The notes below the pieces were generated by a model. That model saw only the letters and a program-made list of their open reading frames with translations. It did not search any database and was not told where the DNA came from. 64,000 nt of DNA from Caballeronia insecticola (GTDB lineage Bacteria > Pseudomonadota > Gammaproteobacteria > Burkholderiales > Burkholderiaceae). The stretch is from contig NC_021289.1 in the NCBI RefSeq assembly GCF_000402035.1, forward strand, positions 124,001 through 188,000. The letters run 5' to 3'. The position numbers and the translations under genes are program-made. Below, in pieces: positions 52,007 to 59,936 of this stretch (positions are counted from its first letter, which is position 1; each line of letters starts with the position of its first letter).

Positions 52007-53086
52007 ATGGTTTCGCAGCCCTTGTTCACCACGCTTGCGCCGACCATCGAATGGCGCGCCGGCGATCTGTTGCTGCTCGACCAGACGCGCCTGCCGCATG
52101 AAATGGTGGTGGAGAACGTCGCCGATGTGGCCGCGGTCTGGCGTGCCATTCGCGAGTTGCGCGTGCGTGGCGCGCCCGCGATAGGCGTGGCGGCTGCATA
52201 CGGACTGTGCATCGCAATGCGCGATTCGACTGCGTTGCCCATCGCGCAGTTTCGCGCCGAACTCGAACGTCATGCGAACTGGCTCGAAACGGCGCGGCCC
52301 ACGGCGGTCAATCTGAGCTGGGGCTTGCGGCGCATGCTGCGTCACGCGCGTGCTACCGATGCGAAAGATGCCGCGACACTCTACGAAGCGCTCGTCGATG
52401 AAGCGATGCGCATCCACGCGGAAGATCGCGCGCTGTGCGAAGGCATCGGCGAACATGGCATGCCGCTTATCGCGCAGGATTGCGGCGTGCTCACGCATTG
52501 CAACGCGGGCGCGCTCGCCACTACTGGACTGGGCACCGCGACCGCGCCGATCTACGCGGCGCATCGTGCGGGCGTGGCGTTCAGGGTCTATGCGGACGAA
52601 ACGCGTCCGCTGCTGCAAGGCGCGCGTCTTACGGCGTTCGAACTCCAGCAGGCGGGCGTCGATGTCACGCTCATCATGGACAGCGCCGCCGCGTCGATCA
52701 TGTCGCAAGGGCTGATTGATCTCGTGATCGTCGGGACGGATCGCGTCGCGGCGAATGGCGATTTCGCCAACAAGATCGGCACGCTCGGCCTTGCCATCGC
52801 CGCGAATCATTACGGCATACCGTTCTATGTCGCGTGCCCATCGTCGACGCTCGATCTCGAAACGCCCGCCGGCGCGCGCATCGAAATAGAAGAACGCGAT
52901 GCCGAAGAAGTCACGCATCTTGCCGGGCAGCGCATCGCGCCCGACGGCATGAAAGCGCGCAATCCCGCATTCGACGTCACGCCGCACGCGCTCGTCACGG
53001 GCTTCATCACGGAGCTTGGCATCGTGCGGGCGCCGTTCGAGCGCTCGCTGCGAAGTCTCTTCGCCACCGAGGGAAGCGCCGCATGA
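52007..53086 (+). CDS. mtnA: S-methyl-5-thioribose-1-phosphate isomerase
   Basis: This 359-aa enzyme converts methylthioribose-1-phosphate (or 5-deoxyribose-1-phosphate) to the ribulose-1-phosphate. The active-site residues Cys165 (LTHCNAGALATTG) and Asp245 (VGTDRVAANGDFANKIGT) match Cys160/Asp240 of the B. subtilis enzyme, and RVRGAPAIGVAAAYG is intact, which separates it from eIF2B-like relatives. ATG 52007 has AAGGAG at 6 nt; a weaker alternative ATG at 51973 overlaps the mtnK stop. The next gene overlaps by 4 nt. Confidence 0.92.
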   Translation: MVSQPLFTTLAPTIEWRAGDLLLLDQTRLPHEMVVENVADVAAVWRAIRELRVRGAPAIGVAAAYGLCIAMRDSTALPIAQFRAELERHANWLETARPTAVNLSWGLRRMLRHARATDAKDAATLYEALVDEAMRIHAEDRALCEGIGEHGMPLIAQDCGVLTHCNAGALATTGLGTATAPIYAAHRAGVAFRVYADETRPLLQGARLTAFELQQAGVDVTLIMDSAAASIMSQGLIDLVIVGTDRVAANGDFANKIGTLGLAIAANHYGIPFYVACPSSTLDLETPAGARIEIEERDAEEVTHLAGQRIAPDGMKARNPAFDVTPHALVTGFITELGIVRAPFERSLRSLFATEGSAA

Positions 53087-53754
53087 ACGCGACCGATGAA
53101 GACGCGTTGCGCCGCGCGATCGTCGGCACGGCGCTCGAGATGGAGCGGCTCGGCATCAATCAGGGCACGTCGGGAAACGTGAGCGCGCGTCACGGCGAGT
53201 GCTTTCTGATCACGCCGAGCGGCGTGCCCGCGCGCGAACTCGACGAGATGCAGATCGTGCGGCTGCCGCTCGATATCGCCGACGATGCCGCGATACTGGG
53301 CGTCGAGCGCCCGTCATCCGAATGGCGCATTCATCGCGACATTCTGCGCGCACGCGCCGATGTTCACGCGGTCGTGCATACGCATTCGATTGCGGCCACC
53401 GCGCTCGCCATTCATGGCCGCGAGATTCCCGCGCTGCATTACATGGTCGCGGCGGCGGGCGGCAAGTCGATACGCTGCGCGCCTTATGCCGTGTTCGGCA
53501 GCCAGCAGTTGTCGGATCACGCGCTCGCCGCGCTCGACGAGCGGCACGCGTGTCTGCTCGCGCATCATGGCGTGATCGCGCTGGGCACCGATCTCGCGCG
53601 CGCCGTATGGCTCGCCCATGAAGTGGAAGTGCTCGCGAAGCAATATCTGCTGGCGTTGCAGATCGGCGCACCGCCGTTGCTTTCCGACGAACAGATGGAT
53701 GAAGTGCTGGAGAAGTTCAAGACTTACGGCAGGCGCAACAAGGAGCATCGCTGA
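53083..53754 (+). CDS. Class II aldolase (Ald2-like ribulose-1-phosphate aldolase)
   Basis: This 223-aa Zn-dependent aldolase is of the FucA/AraD family. The likely catalytic Glu80 is in RPSSEWRIHRDIL, and Zn ligands are His99 and His101 (VVHTHSIAATAL) and His162 (LLAHHGVIALG). GTSGNVSAR binds phosphate. After mtnK and mtnA it would split 5-methylthioribulose-1-P or 5-deoxyribulose-1-P into DHAP and (methylthio)acetaldehyde, the step that defines the DHAP shunt. MtnB dehydratase belongs to the same superfamily and is the main alternative, but no MtnC/MtnD partner is present. The start overlaps mtnA (ATGA). Confidence 0.85.
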   Translation: MNATDEDALRRAIVGTALEMERLGINQGTSGNVSARHGECFLITPSGVPARELDEMQIVRLPLDIADDAAILGVERPSSEWRIHRDILRARADVHAVVHTHSIAATALAIHGREIPALHYMVAAAGGKSIRCAPYAVFGSQQLSDHALAALDERHACLLAHHGVIALGTDLARAVWLAHEVEVLAKQYLLALQIGAPPLLSDEQMDEVLEKFKTYGRRNKEHR

Positions 53755-53835
53755 AGCGCGCGTCACGCTAGCGAAACTTATCGCATTGAAGCTGCAATCA
53801 AACCGCATTGAACAACTCGTACAACGGAGACAGCC

Positions 53836-54948
53836 ATGGCCTGGAGTTCGACACGATTCGACAGCTGGGGAACGTTCGGTAAGTCCACGAGCGCCGTATT
53901 GCTATGCACGGCCGCCGCGTTGAGCGGATGCTCGAAGAGCGACAACTCGTCGTCGACGGCGAGCAGCACCGCCGCGAGTGCGAGCGCACCCGCCAGCGCG
54001 CCGGCGAGCGCGCCCGCGACGAGCGCATCGGGCGGAAAGCCGAAGATCGGCTTCTCGATCGCGACGCTCAACAACGCGTTCTTCGTCGGGCTGAAGGCGG
54101 GCGTGGAGCGCGGCGCGAAGGAACAGAACTTCGACCTCGTGCAGACCAACGCCAACGGCGACGCGCAGCAACAGGTCAACGACGCGATCAATCTGTTGAG
54201 CCAGGGCGTGACCGCGCTCGTGCTCAATCCGATCGATTCGAAAGCGATCATTCCCGCCGTCGAGAAAGCGAACTCGATGAACATCCCCGTGTTCACGCTC
54301 GATCGCGGCTCGGATGGCGGCAAGGTCACGTCGTTCGTTGCGTCGGATAACGTCGCGCTCGGGCAGACGGGCGCACGATGGATCGCCGAGCAATTGAAGA
54401 AGCGCTACGGTAGCGAGAAGGGCAACGTGGTCGATCTGATCGGCCTTGTCGGAACCACGGCGGCGACGGATCGCGAGAAGGGCTTCAGCGAAGAGATCGC
54501 GAAGTATCCGGACATCAAGGTGGTCGCGCGTCAGGAAGGCGCATTCGATCAGGAGAAGTCGCTCAACGCGATGACCAATATCCTGCAGAAATTTCCGCAG
54601 ATCGATGCAGTCTTCGGCGCGAACGACGACAACACCGTGGGCGCGGAAAAGGCCATCGACAATGCGGGCCGTTACAAGCCGCTCGGCGACAAGGAGCATA
54701 TTCTCGTGATCGGCGCGGACGGCACCGCGCAGGCGCTCTCCGCGATTCGCGCGGGCAAGCAGGACGCGACGATCTCGCAGAACCCGATCCAGATGGCGGC
54801 CAAGTCGCTGCAGTTCATTGCGGACTACAACGCGAAGAAGGACGTGCCCGCGAACTACGCGTGGCCGACCATGCTCATCGACAAGTCGAACATCGATTCG
54901 GACGAAGTGAAGAAGTACGGCCTCTGGTCCGAGGAAGTGAAGCAGTAA
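53836..54948 (+). CDS. Ribose-type ABC transporter substrate-binding lipoprotein
   Basis: This 370-aa periplasmic binding protein is of the RbsB/galactofuranose-type family (Peripla_BP_4). Lipobox AALSGC (Cys32) is followed by a Ser/Ala/Pro linker with Ala-Ser-Ala-Pro repeats; the mature domain begins KPKIGFSIATLNNAFFVG. NPIDSKAIIPAVEKAN, FTLDRGSDG and GANDDNTVGAEKAI are sugar-pocket strands. It should capture the substrate fed to the mtnK pathway. ATG 53836 has GGAG at 6 nt. An intercistronic hairpin follows. Confidence 0.9.
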   Translation: MAWSSTRFDSWGTFGKSTSAVLLCTAAALSGCSKSDNSSSTASSTAASASAPASAPASAPATSASGGKPKIGFSIATLNNAFFVGLKAGVERGAKEQNFDLVQTNANGDAQQQVNDAINLLSQGVTALVLNPIDSKAIIPAVEKANSMNIPVFTLDRGSDGGKVTSFVASDNVALGQTGARWIAEQLKKRYGSEKGNVVDLIGLVGTTAATDREKGFSEEIAKYPDIKVVARQEGAFDQEKSLNAMTNILQKFPQIDAVFGANDDNTVGAEKAIDNAGRYKPLGDKEHILVIGADGTAQALSAIRAGKQDATISQNPIQMAAKSLQFIADYNAKKDVPANYAWPTMLIDKSNIDSDEVKKYGLWSEEVKQ

Positions 54949-54959
54949 TCGCAACCGGC

Positions 54960-54987
54960 GGCCGCGTGCTGTTACACGCACGCGGCC
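54960..54987 (+). terminator. Intercistronic hairpin after the binding-protein gene
   Basis: A 10-bp perfect stem GGCCGCGTGC / GCACGCGGCC has an 8-nt loop and no U-run. Such hairpins behind binding-protein genes usually protect or attenuate the mRNA, leaving more binding protein than membrane subunits. Confidence 0.6.
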
Positions 54988-54997
54988 CGTACGCGGA

Positions 54998-56542
54998 ATG
55001 CACGACATGACAGTGGAAACCGAAGCGCAAGCACACGCGCCCGCGCATGCAAAGGCGCCGTTGTTGCGCATGCAGGGCATTGTGAAGAGCTTTCCCGGTG
55101 TGAAGGCGCTGCGCGGCGTGAGCCTCGAACTGCACGCGGGCCATGTGATGGCGATCGTCGGCGAGAACGGCGCGGGGAAGTCGTCGCTCGTGAAGGTGCT
55201 GTCGGGCGCGTACGAACCCGACGAAGGCTCGATCGAGATCGACGGCATGCCGCTCGCGCGCGGCACCAACGCGGCGATCGATGCGGGCGTGGCCGTCATC
55301 TATCAGGAGTTGTCGCTGATCAACGACATGACGGTTGCGGAGAATCTGTTCCTCGGCCGCATGCCTTCGCGTAACGGTTTCGTGATGATGCGCGAAGCGA
55401 ACGCGATGGCGCGCGAAGCACTCGCACGCGTCGGGCTCGACAACGTGCCGCCGTGGATGCGTCTCGGCGATCTGCCGTTGAACAAGCGGCAACTCGTCGA
55501 AGTGGCAAAGGGAATCGCACGCGATGCGCGCATTCTCGTGATGGACGAGCCGACCGCCGCGCTGCAAAGCCATGACATCGCGAACCTCTATGCAGTGGTG
55601 CGGCGGCTGCGCGCGGAAGGCATGGGCATCATTTTCATCTCGCATCATCTGGAAGAAGTGTTCGAACTCGCCGACTCCGCCGTTGTGATGCGCGATGGCG
55701 CGACGGTCGGCGCGCGTCCGATGGCGCAATGGTCCGAAGCCGATCTCGTGCAGGCGATGGTCGCGCGCAATCTCGAATCGTTCTATCCGTGGGAGCCGCG
55801 CGAGTACGGTCCGGTCGTGCTCGAAGTGCGCAATCTCGCGAGCGCGCCGCTGTTGCGCAACGCGAGCTTTTCCGTGCGCGCGGGCGAGATCGTCGGCATT
55901 GCAGGCATTGCGGGCGCGGGGCGCACCGAGTTGCTCAAGACGATCTTCGGCGCGTTGCCCGTCAGCGGCGGCGAAATTCTCGTGAGAGGCAGAAAGATCA
56001 CCAATCATTCGCCGACCGAAGGCGTGCGTCATGGGCTTGTCTATACGTCGGAGGATCGCAAGCTCGAAGGACTCGTGCTGGAAGCGAACATCGAAGAGAA
56101 CATCGCCCTGTCGAGTCTCAAGGCGTTGGCGAGCGGCGGCTTCGTCAGCCGCGCGAAGAAGCGCAAGCTCGCGCAGGAGGCGAGCGCGCGTTTCGGCGTG
56201 CGTGCGTCGTCGGTATTGCAGATCACGGGCACGCTCTCGGGCGGCAATCAGCAGAAGGTGATCCTCGGCCGCGCGACGGCGACGAGCCCCACCGTCATCA
56301 TGCTCGACGAACCGACACGCGGCATCGACGTGGGCGCGAAGTCCGAGATCTACGCGCACATGGTGACGATGGCGCGCGCCGGTGCGGCGGTCGTCATGGT
56401 GAGTTCGGAACTGCCGGAGTTGCTCGGCATGTCGGATCGCGTGCTGGTGATGTATCGCGGCAGCATCGTGACCGAGATCGCGCGCGACAAGGCGGATTCG
56501 GAAACCGTCATTCAGTGGGCAACGACAGGAGCAGGCGCATGA
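54998..56542 (+). CDS. Sugar ABC transporter ATPase (RbsA-like, two NBDs)
   Basis: This 514-aa duplicated ATPase has NBD1 Walker A GENGAGKSS (55-63), Q-loop VIYQELSLI and Walker B ILVMDEPTAAL; the NBD1 signature is LPLNKRQLVE, more divergent than the usual LS-x-x-QQ. NBD2 has the degenerate Walker A GIAGAGRTELL typical of this family, signature LSGGNQQKV and Walker B VIMLDEPTRGIDVG. It powers import with the permease at 56539, whose start overlaps by 4 nt. ATG 55007 is an alternative start. Confidence 0.92.
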   Translation: MHDMTVETEAQAHAPAHAKAPLLRMQGIVKSFPGVKALRGVSLELHAGHVMAIVGENGAGKSSLVKVLSGAYEPDEGSIEIDGMPLARGTNAAIDAGVAVIYQELSLINDMTVAENLFLGRMPSRNGFVMMREANAMAREALARVGLDNVPPWMRLGDLPLNKRQLVEVAKGIARDARILVMDEPTAALQSHDIANLYAVVRRLRAEGMGIIFISHHLEEVFELADSAVVMRDGATVGARPMAQWSEADLVQAMVARNLESFYPWEPREYGPVVLEVRNLASAPLLRNASFSVRAGEIVGIAGIAGAGRTELLKTIFGALPVSGGEILVRGRKITNHSPTEGVRHGLVYTSEDRKLEGLVLEANIEENIALSSLKALASGGFVSRAKKRKLAQEASARFGVRASSVLQITGTLSGGNQQKVILGRATATSPTVIMLDEPTRGIDVGAKSEIYAHMVTMARAGAAVVMVSSELPELLGMSDRVLVMYRGSIVTEIARDKADSETVIQWATTGAGA

Positions 56543-57540
56543 CCTCCACAGCAGCCGATCGTTCGGATAACGAAGCATTATCGCGCCGTGTGATCCGTCA
56601 GTTGAGGAGCGGGATCGGACCGTTGTTTGCGGCGCTCGTCATCATATGTATTGCGTTGTCGATCGCATCGCCCGAGTTTCTCACTACCAGCACGCTGACG
56701 AACATCATGGTGCAGGTGTCGGTGGTGGGCATCGCGGCGGTAGGCGGCACGTTCGTGATCATCACGTCGGGCATCGACTTGTCGGTGGGTTCGCTCGTCG
56801 CACTGAGCGGCATGGTCGCGGCGACGGTCATGGCGGGATCGAGTCCGGGCGCGGTGGGACTGGGCATGACGGGCCTTGGCGTTGCGCTCGCGGTGGGCGC
56901 GCTCGCGGGTGCGCTCAACGGGCTCGCCGTTTCGTGGCTGCGCCTCGTGCCGTTCATCGTCACGCTTGCCGCGATGGCCATGGCGCGCGGCCTCACGCTC
57001 GCCATTTCCGATGGCCGCACCAAGTTCGATTTTCCGAATGCGTTCACGGTGTTCGGCGCGAAGACCGTTGCGGGCTTGCCCATGCCGATGATCGTGATGC
57101 TGGTCGTCTTCGTCATCGGACATGTGTTGTTGCGCAAGACGACGTTCGGGCATCAGGTGTTTGCCGTCGGCGGCAATCAGGAAGCGGCGCGGCTCGCGGG
57201 CATTCCGGTGCGTCGCGTCGTGTTCTTCACTTACATGCTGGCGGGCGTGACGGCTGCGATTGCGGGCATCGTGCTCGCGGGGCGTCTGAATTCCGCGTTG
57301 CCTTCGGCGGCCAATGGCCTCGAGTTGCAGGTGATCGCGGCTATCGTGATCGGCGGGACGTCGCTCGCGGGCGGACGCGGGTCGATCGTCGGGACCTTCA
57401 TCGGCGTGGTGTTGATCGGCGTGATCAATGTCGGACTGTCGCTGCTCGGCGTGAATCCCTTCTGGACGCAGTTCATTCAAGGCGGCGTGATTTTCGCTGC
57501 CGTTTTGCTCGATGCGTTGAGTCAGCGGCGAAAAGTTTGA
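56539..57540 (+). CDS. Sugar ABC transporter permease (RbsC-like)
   Basis: This 333-aa inner-membrane protein has about nine to ten helices and BPD_transp_2 signatures (GGTFVIITSGIDLSVGSLVA; AVGGNQEAARLAGIPVRR, the EAA-like cytoplasmic loop; IAAIVIGGTSLAGGRGSIVG). It completes the RbsBAC-type importer encoded by the two preceding genes. The ATGA overlap with the ATPase gene implies coupled translation. The substrate is presumably the pentose or deoxypentose handled by MtnK/MtnA/aldolase. Confidence 0.92.
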   Translation: MTSTAADRSDNEALSRRVIRQLRSGIGPLFAALVIICIALSIASPEFLTTSTLTNIMVQVSVVGIAAVGGTFVIITSGIDLSVGSLVALSGMVAATVMAGSSPGAVGLGMTGLGVALAVGALAGALNGLAVSWLRLVPFIVTLAAMAMARGLTLAISDGRTKFDFPNAFTVFGAKTVAGLPMPMIVMLVVFVIGHVLLRKTTFGHQVFAVGGNQEAARLAGIPVRRVVFFTYMLAGVTAAIAGIVLAGRLNSALPSAANGLELQVIAAIVIGGTSLAGGRGSIVGTFIGVVLIGVINVGLSLLGVNPFWTQFIQGGVIFAAVLLDALSQRRKV

Positions 57541-57600
57541 CTCGCCTTTCCATGGAAGCGCAATGAAGCCGATACGGATCAACAAGGAGTCACTTCGGAC

Positions 57601-58611
57601 ATGAAGAAGATCATCAACCATCCCGATCAGTTCGTCGACGAGATCATCGAAGCGCTGTTGCTCGCGCATCCGCAATGGATCAAGGCCGCGACCGAAGACC
57701 GCCGCGCGCTCGTACGCGCCGATGCCCCGAAGCAGGGGCGCGTGGGCATCGTGACGGGCGGCGGCTCGGGCCATCTGCCGGGCTTTCTCGGTTATGTCGG
57801 CGAGGGCTTGTGCGGCGGTGTGGCGGTGGGCAACGTGTTCTCGTCGCCGTCGTCGGAGCAAATTTTCGAAGCGACGAAAGCCGTGAACGGCGGCGCGGGC
57901 GTGCTCTATGTCTACGGCAACTATGGCGGCGACGTGCTCAACTTCGACCTTGCTGCGGACTTGGCCGAAGCCGAAGGCATCGACGTCAAAACGGTCGTGC
58001 TCACCGACGACGTTGCCTCCGCGCCGAAAGAACGCGCGGACGACCGGCGCGGCGTGGCAGGCATGCTGTTCGCGTTCAAATGCGCGGGCGCGGCGGCCGA
58101 ACGCGGCGATTCGCTCGATGACGTCACGCGCATCTGTGCCAAAGCAAACGCAAATTGCCGCACGATGGGCGTGGGCCTCTCGCCGACGATCCTGCCCGCC
58201 GCAGGCAAGCCGACCTTCACGCTGCCCGAGGGCGAAATGGAAATCGGCATCGGCATTCACGGCGAGCCGGGCACGCATCGCGGTAAGCTCGAATCCGCCG
58301 ATGCCATCGCCGAACGTTTGACGAAGCAGATCGTCGGCGATCTCGCTGCGGCTAAAGGTTCGCGCGTCGCGTTGCTCGTGAATGGACTCGGCGCCACGCC
58401 GCTGGAAGAGTTGTATCTGCTGTATAGCCGCTCGGCGAAACTCATCGCCGACGAAGGGCTCAAGGTCGCGCGTTCGTATGTCGGCGAGTACGTGACGAGT
58501 CTTGAAATGGCGGGCGCATCGATCACGGTGATGTTGCTCGACGACGAACTCGAAGCGCTGCTCGAAGCGCCCGCGCGTTCGCCGTTCTTTCGCGACGGCA
58601 CCGTGTCTTGA
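57601..58611 (+). CDS. Dihydroxyacetone-kinase-like DhaK subunit (divergent)
   Basis: This 336-aa Dak1-domain protein keeps the two key histidines: His220 (IGIGIHGEPG), which binds a ketose covalently as a hemiaminal, and His58 (TGGGSGHLPGFLGY). It departs from canonical DhaK around the second: GSGHEP is GSGHLP, and neighbouring residues (GGVAVGNVFSSPSSEQI) differ. It should hold dihydroxyacetone or another short ketose for phosphorylation by DhaL. It follows the ABC permease by 60 nt with AAGGAG before the ATG, and dhaL follows after 12 nt. Confidence 0.88.
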   Translation: MKKIINHPDQFVDEIIEALLLAHPQWIKAATEDRRALVRADAPKQGRVGIVTGGGSGHLPGFLGYVGEGLCGGVAVGNVFSSPSSEQIFEATKAVNGGAGVLYVYGNYGGDVLNFDLAADLAEAEGIDVKTVVLTDDVASAPKERADDRRGVAGMLFAFKCAGAAAERGDSLDDVTRICAKANANCRTMGVGLSPTILPAAGKPTFTLPEGEMEIGIGIHGEPGTHRGKLESADAIAERLTKQIVGDLAAAKGSRVALLVNGLGATPLEELYLLYSRSAKLIADEGLKVARSYVGEYVTSLEMAGASITVMLLDDELEALLEAPARSPFFRDGTVS

Positions 58612-58623
58612 GAGGAGCGTGCG

Positions 58624-59250
58624 ATGAGCGTGACGAGCAAGGAACTGCGGGACATTCTCACGCGCGCGTTGAGCGCGCTTCCCGCCCACGCCGATGAACT
58701 GCGCGATCTCGATGCCGCGCTCGGCGACGGCGATCTCGGCATCACGGTGCAGGCGGGATCGGCGGCTGTCGTGAAGGCATTGGCCGCGTTGCCCGATGAG
58801 GCGTCATTGAACGAAGTATTGCTCGCGGCGGCCAAGGCGTTTTCGACGGCCAATCCCTCGACGTTCGCGGCGCTCGTCGGCGGCGGCTTGCTCGCGGCCG
58901 CGAAGACCGTGACCGGCAAGGATGCGATCGGGCGCGACGAGGCGCTCGCAATCGGGCAGGCGGTGGCGGCGCGCATCATCGAGCGAGGCAAGAGTCAGGT
59001 CGGCGACAAGACCGTGCTCGATGCGCTGGTGCCGAGTCTCGACGTGCTGGGCGCATCGCAAGGCAGTTCGACGGAAGCGCTCGACGCGATGATCGCAAAA
59101 GCCACCGAGCAGGTCAGCGCAACCGCATCGATGCAGTCGAAAAAGGGCCGTGCGGCGTGGGTGCAGGAACGCAGCATCGGGCACGCGGACCCGGGCGCGA
59201 CCGCTTACGTCCGATTCCTCGAAGCATTGAGAAATGCGCTCACGGCATGA
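58624..59250 (+). CDS. DhaL-like kinase subunit (divergent)
   Basis: This 208-aa Dak2-domain nucleotide-binding subunit has Mg-ADP ligands Asp30, Asp35 and Asp37 at the same numbers as E. coli DhaL (LDAALGDGDLG), but the usual His38 of GDGDHG is Leu. Phosphate-binding GGGLLAAAKT and KTVLDALVPSLD are present. No DhaM/PTS gene lies nearby, so ATP is probably the donor, as in two-domain kinases such as tetrulose kinases. With the altered DhaK, the substrate may not be dihydroxyacetone. It ends inside a 9-bp-arm hairpin. Confidence 0.87.
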   Translation: MSVTSKELRDILTRALSALPAHADELRDLDAALGDGDLGITVQAGSAAVVKALAALPDEASLNEVLLAAAKAFSTANPSTFAALVGGGLLAAAKTVTGKDAIGRDEALAIGQAVAARIIERGKSQVGDKTVLDALVPSLDVLGASQGSSTEALDAMIAKATEQVSATASMQSKKGRAAWVQERSIGHADPGATAYVRFLEALRNALTA

Positions 59251-59268
59251 ATGAAGGCGCATTCATGC
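59245..59268 (+). terminator. Hairpin spanning the dhaL stop codon
   Basis: GCATGAATG - aaggcg - CATTCATGC, a perfect 9-bp stem, includes the TGA stop (59248-59250). No U-run follows. It may end or stabilise the operon transcript. Confidence 0.55.
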
Positions 59269-59641
59269 GAGGGCTCACTTGTCTCACTCTGAATGGCTTT
59301 GCTTGCCGATGAAGCGCAAACGGCTCTCGGCATGATGGTTCTGTGGAGCGTGCGGATCGTCGAGCACGTGTGACTTCTCACGCGTCCGGAAACCGGCGGA
59401 AAACGACACATCGGATTTGAGCGATGTCGGGTTTCGACGAACAAGTCCATGCGCTTGCGTTGGCCGCGCCCCGACAGTCGTCGTGTGACACGCGCGTTCG
59501 CACGCATGCGCGAACGCGGCCGCATCCCTTTGTTTTCAAGCCATGCAGCCCGATAGAACGATGTGTCTATCGACATTGGCACAGGCCATGCACTTGTCGG
59601 CGCGAACGCATTGCGTTTTACGACAAGTCTATGGAGTCGCC
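59251..59641. other. 391-bp intergenic region after the sugar operon
   Basis: No convincing gene is seen. Besides the hairpin at the dhaL stop, a 9-bp stem CGCGTTCGC / GCGAACGCG (59493-59518) is followed within 20 nt by a T-rich tract, and could be the true operon terminator. The remainder is the leader of the small exported-protein gene. Confidence 0.45.
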
Positions 59642-59911
59642 ATGAAAGCCAAACTCACCGCCATTCTTCTGGCCGCCAACGCGGCATGGTCCGCCGTTCC
59701 CGCTGTGGCCGACGATTGCAGCATGGCGAAGATGCATTGCGAGGGCAAGGTCGCACCGGTCTCGCACAGCGCGCGGGCCACGCATGCGATGAGCACAACG
59801 GATAAGATCGATGCCAACACGAATGCCGTCGGCGGCAGCGATGCGTATAAAACGCAAGCGGGAAAGCGCGAGCAACGCGATAGCATCGACGCGTGGTATC
59901 GCGGCGGTTGA
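59642..59911 (+). CDS. Small exported protein, unknown
   Basis: This 89-aa protein has a Sec signal peptide (MKAKLTAILLAANAAWSAVP, cleaved near AVA-DD). The mature part of about 65 residues is polar, with two cysteines (DDCSMAKMHCEG) and a C-terminus AYKTQAGKREQRDSIDAWY. GGAG at 5-nt spacing supports ATG 59642; the open frame upstream is disregarded because the signal peptide begins here. Similar small secreted proteins of unknown role are frequent in Burkholderia. It converges with the AraC gene. Confidence 0.65.
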   Translation: MKAKLTAILLAANAAWSAVPAVADDCSMAKMHCEGKVAPVSHSARATHAMSTTDKIDANTNAVGGSDAYKTQAGKREQRDSIDAWYRGG

Positions 59912-59936
59912 TCGACGATTGCAGCGCAGTTCGGAT

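Noticed and set aside
50700..53754. Universal methionine salvage (MTA cycle) reading of mtnK-mtnA plus MtnB
   Set aside because: No mtnC, mtnD or mtnN is present, and an ABC sugar importer follows; the aldolase reading fits better, although MtnB is in the same superfamily.
57601..59250. PTS-dependent dihydroxyacetone kinase
   Set aside because: No DhaM or other PTS gene is in the window and the DhaL motif is atypical.
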